From Halomonas litopenaei (GTDB taxonomy: Bacteria > Pseudomonadota > Gammaproteobacteria > Pseudomonadales > Halomonadaceae), in the NCBI RefSeq assembly GCF_017303055.1, contig NZ_JAEKJT010000005.1:310001-374000 (forward strand): a DNA stretch of 64,000 nucleotides, given 5' to 3'. A program made the position numbers and the translations under genes. Of the stretch, positions 55,404 to 64,000 are shown piece by piece (the first letter of the stretch is position 1; each line of letters begins with the position of its first letter). The notes beneath the pieces were generated by a model, which was not told the DNA's origin, made no database searches, and saw only the letters and a list, made by a program, of their open reading frames with translations.

Positions 55404-56024
55404 TCAGTGCAGTCCTTGCACGTAGTTGGCCACAGCTTCCATGTCGGCGTCGCTCATCTTGGCGGCGATATCCGACATCATGCCGCCAGGACTGTTGGCA
55501 CGATCACCGGAGGCGAAGGCCTTCAACGTAGTGACCACATACCCCGCGTGCTGTCCGGACAGTGCCGGATAGACCGCGGAGCCTATACCACTGCCGGTGG
55601 GGCTATGGCAGGCACTGCAGGCGGGTATGCCCTTGGCGAGATCGCCCGCGCGATAGAGGGCTTCGCCGCGTTCCAGCAAGGCCTCGTCGTCCTTGGCCTG
55701 GCCCACCACCGGCTCCTGGCCGGCGAAGAAGGCGGCCACGTCCCAGGCGTCCTGGTCGCTGAAGTTGTCCACCTGACCAGCCATTTGGGGTACCAGACGA
55801 TGGCCATCTCGAATATCGAGGATCTGCTTGGCCAGATAGGAGGCCTGCTGTCCTGCCAGATTGGGGAAGGTTGGCGCGATGCTGGCGCCGGTCTGGCCGT
55901 GACACGCGGCACAGGCGGTTGCCTTGTCGCGTCCAGCGGCGGCGTCTGCGTCACTCTGAAGATCGGCATGGGCGGCGCCAACGACGCCGATGGAGATTGC
56001 CAGGCTTGCCAGTAACTGTCTCAT
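55404..56024 (-). CDS. Cytochrome c4, dihaem
   Basis: A 206-aa exported protein (signal [20 protein letters not shown]) with two covalent haem motifs, CAACH at 38-42 and CSACH at 136-140, and axial methionines in KMSDADME and GGMMSD-like segments. The two-domain repeat is that of cytochrome c4 (about 190 mature residues), an electron donor to terminal oxidases. Divergent from engB. Confidence 0.92.
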   Translation of the reverse strand: MRQLLASLAISIGVVGAAHADLQSDADAAAGRDKATACAACHGQTGASIAPTFPNLAGQQASYLAKQILDIRDGHRLVPQMAGQVDNFSDQDAWDVAAFFAGQEPVVGQAKDDEALLERGEALYRAGDLAKGIPACSACHSPTGSGIGSAVYPALSGQHAGYVVTTLKAFASGDRANSPGGMMSDIAAKMSDADMEAVANYVQGLH

Positions 56025-56266
56025 CGCTAGTTCACTTATGCCGTTATGATGTTTTCACGGTCCTGCGGGGCGTGGCCTTGAGGCATGCCCGAGTTGCAGG
56101 AGGAAGCGCCCGCGCTGAGGCCGGTCGCTGGCAACAGCAGCACAATGGTAAGATGGGTCTCCGGGTCGCAGCCGCCTCAAAGCTTACTATAACCAAACAC
56201 CCTGAGGGCGGGAATGCCAGGGCCCTCGCCCCTACTTTTGACCACCGTCAGGATTTCTTCCATCTC

Positions 56267-56872
56267 ATGGCTTTCAATTACTCCTTGGCCCGATTTCTTA
56301 CCAGCGCCCCTACCCTTGCCCGCTGCCCTGAAGACAGCGGTGTGGAAGTGGCCTTTGCGGGTCGTTCCAATGCGGGAAAATCTAGCGCTATCAATGCGAT
56401 AACCCAGCAGAAGGCGCTCGCCAGGACGTCCAAGACGCCGGGACGCACACAGCTGATCAATGTCTTTTCGCTGGGCGACAACGTGGACCGGCGTCTGGTG
56501 GATCTGCCGGGATACGGCTACGCCAAGGTGCCTGAAAAGGTAAAGTTGGAGTGGCAGCGTCACCTGGCGGAGTACCTGCAGAAGCGCCAATCACTGCGCG
56601 GCCTTGTGCTGGTGATGGATGTGCGGCATCCGCTGACCGAATTTGACCTTGCGCTGCTGGATGTGGCGGACGAGCGAGATCTCCCGGTCCATATCCTGCT
56701 GACCAAGGCAGACAAGTTGAAGCAGGGCGCGGCCAAGAATGCGTTGCAGCAGGTGCGGTCTCGTCTGCGCGAGTGGGAAGACCTGGTCAGCGTCCAGTTA
56801 TTCTCGGCACTCAAGCGTCAGGGGGTTGAAGACGCCCATCGACGTCTGGATGGGTGGCTCGACCAGGACTGA
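56267..56872 (+). CDS. engB: Ribosome biogenesis GTPase EngB (YsxC/YihA)
   Basis: A 201-aa P-loop GTPase needed for 50S assembly. G1 is GRSNAGKSS at 32-40, G3 is [10 protein letters not shown] and G4 TKAD ([11 protein letters not shown]), followed by SALKRQG as G5. The start [20 protein letters not shown] at 56267 matches the family; a much longer open frame upstream is not supported. Confidence 0.95.
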   Translation: MAFNYSLARFLTSAPTLARCPEDSGVEVAFAGRSNAGKSSAINAITQQKALARTSKTPGRTQLINVFSLGDNVDRRLVDLPGYGYAKVPEKVKLEWQRHLAEYLQKRQSLRGLVLVMDVRHPLTEFDLALLDVADERDLPVHILLTKADKLKQGAAKNALQQVRSRLREWEDLVSVQLFSALKRQGVEDAHRRLDGWLDQD

Positions 56873-56935
56873 GCCTGCCAGGGTTGTGGCTCAGCACCTA
56901 TGGTGCGAGAGCTCTCGGTGTGAGAACACGCCCCT

Positions 56936-57670
56936 TCAGGACAGCAGGGCCTCTAGCTCGGTGACACAGGTCAGGTGAAAGACGCCGGCAGGCAGGTCCG
57001 TCACCTGCGTCTGTGTCGGCGCGATCCAGGCGGCCTGCATGCCTAGCCGTCTGGCAGGCAGGATGTCCTCCTCCCATGAATCTCCCACGTGCAGTGCTCG
57101 TTCAGGGCGCACGTTCAACCTCGCCAGCATGGCCAGGAAAGGGCGTGGGTCGGGCTTTGGGGCCAGCATTTCACCAGCGGCGATGCGTTCATGGAAATGC
57201 CGTGCAATGGCCAGGCGCTCAAAGGCCACATTGCCATTGGTGATGCTGCCGAGCCGGTAGCGTGAGGCGAGACGCTCCAGCATGGCGTCGGCCCCGGGGA
57301 AGGGCGTGACGTCGATGCGCAGCTGATGGAACTGCTGCATAGCCCGTGCCGCCCACTCGCGGGCGCTGTCCTGATCCAGGCCGTTTTCGACCAGCAGCTG
57401 AACCAGGCTGTGCTCGCGCAGCCAACTGAAGTCGCCGCGTCGGGACCAGTGCTGCCGAGCCATGGCCTGGCGTGCCGCGAGATAGCGCTCAAGATCGATG
57501 GGGCCGGTGGCAGGCTCGCCTCGGCGGGCCTGCCACGCAGCAAGCTGGGTATTCAGCCAGTCGACGTGGCCGTGCTCGGTGCGCTGCATGACGCCGGCGT
57601 TGTCCCACAGCGTATCGTCTAGATCAAAGGTGATGGCTTCCAGCCGAGACAGGTTTGCGGGCGCTAGCAC
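56936..57670 (-). CDS. yigB: HAD-superfamily hydrolase, YigB-like
   Basis: A 244-aa phosphatase with motif I FDLDDTLWDN (Asp15), motif II in GSITNGN, and motif III in KPDPRPFLAMLARL with HVGDSWEEDILPARRLGM. YigB in E. coli dephosphorylates FMN and the riboflavin precursor 5-amino-6-ribitylamino-uracil phosphate; the position directly after xerC (7-bp overlap) supports the same gene here. Confidence 0.9.
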   Translation of the reverse strand: MLAPANLSRLEAITFDLDDTLWDNAGVMQRTEHGHVDWLNTQLAAWQARRGEPATGPIDLERYLAARQAMARQHWSRRGDFSWLREHSLVQLLVENGLDQDSAREWAARAMQQFHQLRIDVTPFPGADAMLERLASRYRLGSITNGNVAFERLAIARHFHERIAAGEMLAPKPDPRPFLAMLARLNVRPERALHVGDSWEEDILPARRLGMQAAWIAPTQTQVTDLPAGVFHLTCVTELEALLS

Positions 57671-58626
57671 GGTGTCTCTCCAACAAGGTCAGGGTCATCA
57701 GGGTCTGGTGCGGTGCTGGCCGGCCTGCGCCGAGCCCTGGGGTGGGCGCGATCGTAGCTCTCCGACAGGTGCTGCCAGTCCAGGCGGGTATAGACCTGGG
57801 TGGTCGACAGGTTGGCGTGGCCGAGCAGTTCCTGGACCGCACGCAGGTCCTGGCTGGACTCGAGAAGATGGCTGGCAAAGGAGTGACGCAGTCGATGAGG
57901 GTGGAGGTGCTCGGGGAGGCCGCGACGGCGCGCTTGAGTGACCAGGCGCGCCTGAATGGCGCGATGACCCAGGCGTTTCCCGTGCTGTCCGACGAACATG
58001 GCCAGCTCGCCATCAGCAGCCAGCGATTCTCGCAATGTCAGCCATTGCTCGATGGCGGCTCTGGCACGGGAGCCCACGGGTACCTGGCGCGGCTTGTTGC
58101 CCTTGCCGACGACCCTGACGCTGGCGCCATGCACATCCCCCAGATCCAGCGCCGATAGCTCCGCCAAGCGCAATCCACTGGAGTAAAGCAGCTCCAGCAT
58201 GGCCTGATCGCGCACCGACAGCACCGAGCCGTCATGGGGGGTGTCGAGAAAGCGGGCAAGAAGGTCCACATCGACGGGGCGAGGAAGGTCGTTGGGCGCC
58301 TTGGGGCCCTGACTCAGGCCCACCGGGTTGTACGCCAGCTGTCCGTTGTCCACCAGATGACCACAGAACCGGGACAGTGCGGCACGGCGGCGCTTGAGGC
58401 TGCGTGCAGCCAGCCCTCGGCTGCGCTCGGAGGCCAGGAATCGCCGCAGTTCCTTGGCCGTGATGAGGTCATCCTCTGGCGCTGACAGGCTCTGCTGTTC
58501 CCGCCAATCCAGATAGGCAGCCAGGTCTCGTCGGTAGGCGTCGACCGTGGCGCCGCTGGCCGTGCGGGCAAGCTCGCTCAAGAAGTCCGCCACCGCACGA
58601 TCAAGCGGAGGCTCAGCCGCCATCAT
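57664..58626 (-). CDS. xerC: Tyrosine recombinase XerC
   Basis: A 320-aa site-specific recombinase that with XerD resolves chromosome dimers at dif. It has an N-terminal SAM-like core-binding domain (DFLSELARTASGATVDAYRR) and a catalytic domain containing SSGLRLAELSAL (Arg), HPHRLRHSFASHLLESS (His-x-x-Arg), and GHANLSTTQVYTRL (His/Tyr nucleophile). It overlaps DUF484 by 14 bp. Housekeeping, not a mobile element. Confidence 0.94.
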   Translation of the reverse strand: MMAAEPPLDRAVADFLSELARTASGATVDAYRRDLAAYLDWREQQSLSAPEDDLITAKELRRFLASERSRGLAARSLKRRRAALSRFCGHLVDNGQLAYNPVGLSQGPKAPNDLPRPVDVDLLARFLDTPHDGSVLSVRDQAMLELLYSSGLRLAELSALDLGDVHGASVRVVGKGNKPRQVPVGSRARAAIEQWLTLRESLAADGELAMFVGQHGKRLGHRAIQARLVTQARRRGLPEHLHPHRLRHSFASHLLESSQDLRAVQELLGHANLSTTQVYTRLDWQHLSESYDRAHPRARRRPASTAPDPDDPDLVGETPC

Positions 58627-59332
58627 GCTCGCTCAGTCGGACGCTCAACCGTACCAGCACATCGGCCAGATACTCGGTGAACAGAGTGTCCATGCTGGCG
58701 CGGAAGTGGTCCGGGTCGGCGCTGGCCAACACCACGAAGCCCTGGGGTTCGCCGAGGGTCATGCGGGCGATCGCGCAGGAACCGGACTTGGTCGGCGCCT
58801 TGGCATGGGGCACCAGTCGCTTCCAGTCGGTGGGCGTCAGGCGTGTGCAACGGCTGGCGCGGCCATCGAGCAAAGCGGTCAAGCGCTGACCCGTGTGCTC
58901 GTCGAGGACGTGGCGCGGCGCCTGAGGTGGGCGCGGGTCGCGATCGGTCAAGCTGGCGGGGCACCAGACTGCTACTGCCGGAGTCTGGAAACGCTCGCTC
59001 AGCTGGGTCGCCAGCGCCTGCCCCAGGGCATCGTTGTCCTGGGCCTCGAGCAGCGCCAGCACCAGTTCTCGGGTTCGACGGTACTGGGCTTCATTGTGTC
59101 GAGCCGAGTCGAGCAATTGTTCCAGGCGCAGTTCAGCACCCTCTGCGCGTTTGCGCAGATCGTAGACCAGACGCTCGAGCAGAGAGGTCGCACCCTGAGT
59201 TTCCGGATGAGGCACCTTCAGGCTTTGCAGCAAGCCTTCACGGCCAACGAAAAAGTCCGGATGGCGCGCCAGCCATTCGGCGACCCGGTCCGGATCCAGC
59301 GTCTTGCGAGGCTCTGGGGCGGCTTGGGGCAT
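58613..59332 (-). CDS. DUF484 family protein (YigA-like)
   Basis: A 239-aa cytosolic protein with a GAF-like fold. The DUF484 pattern is visible: DPDRVAEWLARHPDFFVGRE, a coiled segment (ERLVYDLRKRAEGAELRLEQ), and GSCAIARMTLGEPQGFVVLA near the end. Its conserved position between dapF and xerC is the same as in E. coli. Biochemical role unknown. Confidence 0.9.
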   Translation of the reverse strand: MPQAAPEPRKTLDPDRVAEWLARHPDFFVGREGLLQSLKVPHPETQGATSLLERLVYDLRKRAEGAELRLEQLLDSARHNEAQYRRTRELVLALLEAQDNDALGQALATQLSERFQTPAVAVWCPASLTDRDPRPPQAPRHVLDEHTGQRLTALLDGRASRCTRLTPTDWKRLVPHAKAPTKSGSCAIARMTLGEPQGFVVLASADPDHFRASMDTLFTEYLADVLVRLSVRLSEHDGG

Positions 59333-59419
59333 GCGCGTCTCCCTGTGTAACGGTCGGTGTCAAAGTGTCAGCCATGCTGGCAGCTTAGCGTAGTCGGGGA
59401 GCGTCCAATACGTAAGAGA

Positions 59420-60253
59420 TCAACGTAGCGGGATGCGACCATCAAACACTCGCTCGGCAGGCCCGGTCATGATCAGCGGCTGGTCTTCTCCGGCCCAGCG
59501 TATGCTCAGGTTGCCGCCAGGCAACGCCACCGATACCGGGCTATCCAGCAGACCCTGGCGAATACCGCAGGCGACTGCGGCGCAGGCGCCGGTGCCGCAG
59601 GCCAGCGTCTCGCCACTGCCGCGTTCGAACACCCGCAGACGGATGCTCTGGCGCGACAGAATCTGCATGAAGCCGACATTCACCCGGCGCGGAAAGCGCG
59701 GATGATGCTCAATCAGCGGGCCCAGGCGCTCCACCGGGGCGCTGGCCACATCATCGACGCGGATGACGGCATGAGGGTTGCCCATGGAGGCGACGGCGAT
59801 GTTCAGGGTCTCTCCGTCCACCTCCAGCGTATGCAGCAACTGGTCAGCGTCGGCGTCAAAGGGCAGCGCGGCAGGAGCAAAGCGCGGTGCGCCCATGTCC
59901 ACGCTGACCTGTTCATCGTCGTGCACGTCAAGGACCAGTGGCCCTCCGGCGGTCTCGACATGGATCTGGCGTTTATGGGTCAGGCGCTTGTCGCGCACAA
60001 AGCGGGCGAAACAGCGCGCTCCGTTGCCACAGTTTTCCACTTCGCTACCGTCGGCGTTGTAGATCCGATAGCGAAAGTCCATGTCGGGATCTCGCGGCGG
60101 TTCCACCACCAGCAGTTGATCAAAGCCAATGCCGAAGCGGCGATCGGCGAGGCGGCGAATGTCTTCCGTCTCGATACGCGCGCGCTGGGTGACCAGGTCG
60201 ATGACCATGAAGTCATTGCCCAGGCCATGCATCTTGGTGAAGTGCAGCAGCAT
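59420..60253 (-). CDS. dapF: Diaminopimelate epimerase
   Basis: A 277-aa enzyme converting LL- to meso-diaminopimelate for lysine and peptidoglycan. The two catalytic cysteines are in [13 protein letters not shown] and [16 protein letters not shown]. It starts [20 protein letters not shown], the family N-terminus. Its start overlaps the lysA stop by one base, and DUF484 follows after 87 bp. Confidence 0.95.
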   Translation of the reverse strand: MLLHFTKMHGLGNDFMVIDLVTQRARIETEDIRRLADRRFGIGFDQLLVVEPPRDPDMDFRYRIYNADGSEVENCGNGARCFARFVRDKRLTHKRQIHVETAGGPLVLDVHDDEQVSVDMGAPRFAPAALPFDADADQLLHTLEVDGETLNIAVASMGNPHAVIRVDDVASAPVERLGPLIEHHPRFPRRVNVGFMQILSRQSIRLRVFERGSGETLACGTGACAAVACGIRQGLLDSPVSVALPGGNLSIRWAGEDQPLIMTGPAERVFDGRIPLR

Positions 60254-61530
60254 CAGCGCGACTCTCCGGCGGCGTCGGGCAGTGATTCACCTGCCCACAG
60301 GTCTTCAATGCGTTCTCGCTGCCGCACGACCTGCCAGCTGTCTCCATCCACCAGCACTTCCGCGGGGCGCGGCCGGCTGTTGTAGTTGGAGGCCATGACG
60401 AAGCCGTAGGCACCGGCCGAACGCACCGCCAGCAGGTCTCCCGGCGCCACGGCGAGACGACGTTCCTTGCCCAGGAAGTCGCCGGTTTCACATACCGGGC
60501 CGACCACATCATAGATATCGCTGTCGCGCTGCTGGCGCGTATCGACCTCAATGATGGCCTGCCATGCCTGATACAGCGACGGTCGAATGAGGTCGTTCAT
60601 TGCCGCATCGACAATGGCGAAGTTCTTGGTTTCACCTGGCTTGAGATAGGTCAGGCGGGTCAGCATCACGCCGGCATTGGCGGCGATCGAGCGACCAGGC
60701 TCGAACAGCAGCGTCAGGCGTTCACCACCTTCCCAGCGAGACAGGCGCTCCAGCAACTTCGAGGCATAGTCGAAGGGCGCCGGGGGCGTCTCGTCACGGT
60801 AGGGCACGCCAAGGCCACCGCCCAGGTCCAGGTGGGACACCTCGATGCCTTCTTCGCGCAGACGGTCGAGCAGCACCAGCAGGCGTTCCAGGGCGTCCAG
60901 GAAGGGGGCGATCTCGGTCAACTGTGAACCGATATGGCAGTCGAGGCCTTCGATGCGCAGGTTAGGCAGCGTCGCCGCCAGACGATAGACCTCAAGGGCG
61001 TCGTCGACGGCGATGCCGAACTTGTTGTCCTTGAGGCCGGTAGAAATGTAGGGATGGGTTCCGGCGTCCACGTCCGGGTTCACCCGCAGCGAGACCGGGG
61101 CGACCTTGCCGAGACGACCGGCCACCTGGTTGAGGACCTCGAGTTCCGGACGGGACTCGACATTGAAGCACTTGATGCCGACCTCAAGGGCGCGAGCCAT
61201 TTCGCCAGGTTGCTTGGCAACCCCGGAAAACACGATCTTGGCGGGGTTCCCGCCCGCCGCCAGGACGCGCTCTAGCTCGCCCTCGGAGACGATGTCGAAA
61301 CCGGCTCCCTGGCGTGCCAGAACGTTGAGTACGGCCAGGTTGCTGTTGGCCTTCACGGCATAGCAGATCAGGTGTGGATGATCACCAAGGGCTTCCTGAT
61401 AGGCCTTGAAGTGGCGCTCCAGGGTGGCCCGTGAATAGACGTAGCAGGGGGTGCCCACCTGGTCAGCGATGCGCGCAAGGGGGACCGCTTCCGCGTGGAG
61501 CTCGCCCTCGCGATAGTTGAAGTGATCCAT
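60253..61530 (-). CDS. lysA: Diaminopimelate decarboxylase
   Basis: A 425-aa PLP-dependent decarboxylase performing the last step of lysine synthesis. The Schiff-base lysine is in [14 protein letters not shown], the phosphate-binding glycines in [11 protein letters not shown], and the C-terminal CETGDFLG supplies the active-site Cys. It lies between lptM (2 bp) and dapF (1-bp overlap) in one operon. Confidence 0.95.
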   Translation of the reverse strand: MDHFNYREGELHAEAVPLARIADQVGTPCYVYSRATLERHFKAYQEALGDHPHLICYAVKANSNLAVLNVLARQGAGFDIVSEGELERVLAAGGNPAKIVFSGVAKQPGEMARALEVGIKCFNVESRPELEVLNQVAGRLGKVAPVSLRVNPDVDAGTHPYISTGLKDNKFGIAVDDALEVYRLAATLPNLRIEGLDCHIGSQLTEIAPFLDALERLLVLLDRLREEGIEVSHLDLGGGLGVPYRDETPPAPFDYASKLLERLSRWEGGERLTLLFEPGRSIAANAGVMLTRLTYLKPGETKNFAIVDAAMNDLIRPSLYQAWQAIIEVDTRQQRDSDIYDVVGPVCETGDFLGKERRLAVAPGDLLAVRSAGAYGFVMASNYNSRPRPAEVLVDGDSWQVVRQRERIEDLWAGESLPDAAGESR

Positions 61531-61532
61531 GC

Positions 61533-61754
61533 TCAGCCGTCGCTCCCTTCAGTGTTGCCGTCTTGATCCTGACCTTGGCCCTGGGCGTTGCCATCTTCAC
61601 CCTGGTCGTCCTGGTCCACGCTGTCGCGAGGGCCGTAGCGCTCTGCGGCCTCCTCGTCGCCTGGCAGGTACAGCGGGCCCTTTTGTCCGCAGCCGGCCAA
61701 GCTGGTCATCGCCAGCAGCAGTATCAGCAGCAGTGCAGAGGTAGCGCGGCTCAT
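61533..61754 (-). CDS. lptM: LPS-translocon maturation chaperone LptM-like lipoprotein
   Basis: A 73-aa lipoprotein with lipobox [17 protein letters not shown], the LptM (YifL) signature in which the first mature residues after Cys contact the LptD/E translocon. The tail is a Gln/Asp/Gly-rich low-complexity stretch, longer than in E. coli. It overlaps argH by 4 bp and lysA follows directly, the same neighbourhood as E. coli yifL-dapF. Confidence 0.9.
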   Translation of the reverse strand: MSRATSALLLILLLAMTSLAGCGQKGPLYLPGDEEAAERYGPRDSVDQDDQGEDGNAQGQGQDQDGNTEGSDG

Positions 61755-63166
61755 TGGCGGGCTCCTTGGTCAGTGGCGATGGCCTTCAGCGCATCGCGAG
61801 CCCGCTGGGCAGCGGCGCGGACCTGGTCGGGGGCGGTGCCTCCGATATGGTTGCGGGCTGCTACCGAGCCTTCCAGCGTCAGCACATCAAAGACATCGTC
61901 GCCGATGGTATCGGAGAACTGGCGCAGTTCGTCGAGGCTCATGTCCGACAGGTCCTTGCCGCTCTCGATGCCATAGGCGACCGATTGACCCACGATTTCG
62001 TGGGCGTCGCGGAAGGCGACGCCCTTGCGTACCAAGTAGTCGGCCAGGTCGGTGGCGGTCGAGAAGCCCTTGCGTGCAGCCTCGCGCATGGAATCGCCCT
62101 TGGACTCGATGGCCGGCACCATGTCGGCAAAGGCGCGCAAGCAGCCCTTGACGGTGTCCAGGGTGTCGAGCAGCGGCTCCTTGTCTTCCTGATTGTCCTT
62201 GTTGTAGGCCAGCGGCTGAGACTTCATCAGCGTCAGCAGGCCCATCAGATGACCATAGACACGGCCGGTCTTGCCGCGCACCAGCTCAGGCACGTCGGGG
62301 TTCTTTTTCTGCGGCATGATCGACGAGCCGGTGCAGAAACGGTCCGGCAGGTCGATGAAGTCGAACTGGGCGCTGGTCCACAGCACCAGCTCTTCACTCA
62401 TGCGCGACAGGTGCATCAGCAGCAAGCTGGCGAAGGCGGTGAATTCAATGGCGAAGTCACGATCGCTGACGGCGTCCAGGCTGTTCTCGGCGGGGCGCTC
62501 GAAGCCCAGCAGCTGAGCGGTCAGGTGGCGATCGATGGGGTAGGTGGTACCCGCCAGCGCGGCGGCGCCCAGGGGCAGTATATTGACCCGCTTGCGGCAA
62601 TCCAGCAGGCGCTCATGATCCCTCGCCAGCATTTCCTGCCAGGCCAGCAGGTGATGACCAAAGGTGACCGGCTGGGCCGTCTGCAGGTGCGTGAAGCCCG
62701 GCATGATGGTATCTGCTTCGCCGTCGGCCAGCTCGATCAGCCCGGCACGCAGCCGTGCCAGTTCGCTGGCGACCAGATCGATTTCTTCGCGCAGGTAGAG
62801 GCGAATATCTGTCGCCACCTGGTCGTTACGCGAACGGCCGGTATGCAGCTTCTTGCCGGTGATGCCGATCTTCTGCGTCAGGCGCGCCTCGATATTCATG
62901 TGCACGTCTTCCAGTGCCACCGACCACTCGAAACTGCCTTCGGCAATCTCGGTCTCGATCTCCTTGAGGCCGGTCACGATGGCGTCACGCTCTTGTTCGC
63001 TCAGCACCCCTACCTGGGCCAGCATGGTGGCATGAGCGATGGAGCCCTGAATGTCGTGGCGTGCCAGGCGCTGATCGAAGTCGACCGAGGCGGTGAAACG
63101 GGCGACAAAGGCATCGGTGGGTTCACTGAAGCGTCCGCCCCAGGACTGATTGGTGGTCTGGCTCAT
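61751..63166 (-). CDS. argH: Argininosuccinate lyase
   Basis: A 471-aa homotetrameric enzyme splitting argininosuccinate to arginine and fumarate. The fumarase-superfamily signature [12 protein letters not shown] is present, with [15 protein letters not shown] and [20 protein letters not shown]. The start [20 protein letters not shown] at 63166 matches the family; the frame is open 67 codons further upstream. It may head the operon running through lptM to yigB. Divergent from hemC. Confidence 0.95.
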   Translation of the reverse strand: MSQTTNQSWGGRFSEPTDAFVARFTASVDFDQRLARHDIQGSIAHATMLAQVGVLSEQERDAIVTGLKEIETEIAEGSFEWSVALEDVHMNIEARLTQKIGITGKKLHTGRSRNDQVATDIRLYLREEIDLVASELARLRAGLIELADGEADTIMPGFTHLQTAQPVTFGHHLLAWQEMLARDHERLLDCRKRVNILPLGAAALAGTTYPIDRHLTAQLLGFERPAENSLDAVSDRDFAIEFTAFASLLLMHLSRMSEELVLWTSAQFDFIDLPDRFCTGSSIMPQKKNPDVPELVRGKTGRVYGHLMGLLTLMKSQPLAYNKDNQEDKEPLLDTLDTVKGCLRAFADMVPAIESKGDSMREAARKGFSTATDLADYLVRKGVAFRDAHEIVGQSVAYGIESGKDLSDMSLDELRQFSDTIGDDVFDVLTLEGSVAARNHIGGTAPDQVRAAAQRARDALKAIATDQGARQ

Positions 63167-63489
63167 TGAAGGACTTCCTGAATGACGATGCGATGGCGAC
63201 GGGCGCGACGTCGGGCCTGCAGGCGAGGACAGTGTCGGGAGCCGCTGTCGAGGTATGGGCCAGAGTGTACCAGAGTCGGCCAACGAGGCGAGGGCGGTAT
63301 CGGGCCCGACAACAAAAGTCTCGGACCCAGGGGGCTGAGACCGGGGCGAAGGCGAAGATGGCGGCAAAAAGGACGGCCAGGCTGGCTCAGGTCGATTTTA
63401 CTGACGGGGGCCGTGCTTTATGATGACGCCATTCACTTAATATGGCGGACGCGGCGATGTGGTCGCGAGCCCGACCAGGGAGTAGCAAC
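63167..63489. other. Divergent argH / hemC intergenic region
   Basis: This 323-bp gap contains the hemC promoter candidate at 63397 and no gene. No large inverted repeat was noticed. Confidence 0.5.
63397..63424 (+). promoter_or_regulatory. Candidate sigma-70 promoter of hemC
   Basis: TTTACT (63397-63402), 16-bp spacer, TATGAT (63419-63424), 65 bp before the hemC start. The -10 is good, the -35 moderate. Confidence 0.45.
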
Positions 63490-64000
63490 GTGCAACAGAT
63501 GTCCAGGCTGCGTATCGCGACGCGTAAGAGCCAACTGGCCATGTGGCAGGCCGAACATGTCCGCGATCGCCTGATGGCGATTCATCCTGACCTTGAAGTC
63601 GAGCTGGTACCCATGTCGACGCGTGGGGACAAGATCCTCGATACCCCGCTGGCCAAGGTCGGCGGCAAGGGACTGTTCGTCAAGGAGCTGGAAGAGGCGA
63701 TGCTCGACGGACGAGCGGACATTGCCGTGCACTCCATGAAGGATGTCCCGATGCAGTTCCCCGAAAGCCTGGGTCTGTCGGTGATTCTCGAAGGGGCCGA
63801 GCCCACCGACGCGTTTGTGTCCAACGACTACGGTTGCCTCGAGGACCTTCCCGAGGGGGCTCGACTGGGCACATCCAGCCTGAGGCGCGGGCTGCAGATG
63901 CGCGAAGCGCGCCCCGATCTGGAGGTGATCAGCCTGCGTGGCAATGTGCAGACCCGCCTGGCCAAGCTTGACGGCGGTGAGTTTGACGCCATTCTGCTGG
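63490..64000 (+). CDS. hemC: Porphobilinogen deaminase, N-terminal part
   Basis: The gene runs off the right edge after about 170 codons. It links four porphobilinogens to hydroxymethylbilane in haem synthesis. The GTG at 63490 has GGGAG at a good distance; an ATG at 63499 is too far from it. Family motifs: [18 protein letters not shown] at the start, [20 protein letters not shown], and [14 protein letters not shown]. The catalytic Cys region lies beyond the window. hemE is elsewhere in the window (13535). Confidence 0.95.
   Translation, partial: MQQMSRLRIATRKSQLAMWQAEHVRDRLMAIHPDLEVELVPMSTRGDKILDTPLAKVGGKGLFVKELEEAMLDGRADIAVHSMKDVPMQFPESLGLSVILEGAEPTDAFVSNDYGCLEDLPEGARLGTSSLRRGLQMREARPDLEVISLRGNVQTRLAKLDGGEFDAILL

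Noticed and set aside
57664..58626. Tyrosine recombinase as a sign of an integrated element.
   Set aside because: Its neighbours and overlaps (dapF, DUF484, yigB) are those of housekeeping xerC.

Overview
The window is chromosomal DNA, about 60-65% GC by eye, from a moderately halophilic gammaproteobacterium, most likely Halomonas or another member of the Halomonadaceae. The strongest taxonomic marker is a complete teaABCD operon (38549-42136), whose TeaA closely matches the ectoine/hydroxyectoine TRAP-binding protein of Halomonas elongata as I remember it. An NhaC-type antiporter, a second TRAP transporter, comM, fpr next to a finR-like regulator, and the lptM-lysA-dapF-DUF484-xerC-yigB order agree with this. 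I see no rRNA, tRNA, insertion sequence, prophage or CRISPR array.

Layout. 1-5357: the tail of an EamA transporter, serA, then the isoprenoid operon xseB-ispA-dxs. 5358-10114: djlA, a LysR/aldo-keto reductase pair and nhaC. 10226-12720: a cluster of small exported proteins, at least four of them paralogous, with a repeated 16-bp palindrome between the genes. 12722-19262: ribA, hemE, a VanZ-like protein, a finR-like gene divergent from fpr, and small genes. 19311-22033: a P-II / ammonium transporter / P-II locus with a sigma-54 promoter and NtrC-like site; the last P-II gene is followed by a 118-bp tandem array of copies of its own 3' end. 22227-31568: ubiK, comM, a lipase-like operon, glcB, thiS-thiG, trmB. 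31438-33623: an EamA transporter and its divergent LysR regulator. 33652-34310: three tandem Fur-type promoter / small-RNA / terminator units. 34349-38383: AEC transporter, SCO operon, fkpA and an overlapping PHB-depolymerase-like gene. 38485-42136: tea operon. 42270-49866: yheS, NCS2 permease, dtd, usp, thiD, yqaA-like. 49955-53508: second TRAP system. 53724-56872: nuclease, dsbA, cytochrome c4, engB. 56936-63166: yigB-xerC-DUF484-dapF-lysA-lptM-argH, then divergent hemC running off the right edge.

Most genes are core metabolism: serine, lysine, arginine, thiamine, riboflavin, haem, isoprenoid and glyoxylate pathways, plus envelope quality control. The accessory interest lies in four places. 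The first is the three tandem Fur-box small RNAs. They share an identical 41-nt core carrying an anti-Shine-Dalgarno tract, and their flanking hairpins show compensatory base changes. The second is the P-II 3'-end array, whose two units nearest the gene differ from each other only at synonymous sites. The third is the small exported-protein cluster with its repeated palindrome. The fourth is an intrinsic terminator buried in a signal-peptide coding region. Positions include stop codons. Functions were assigned by reading the sequences, without database searches.
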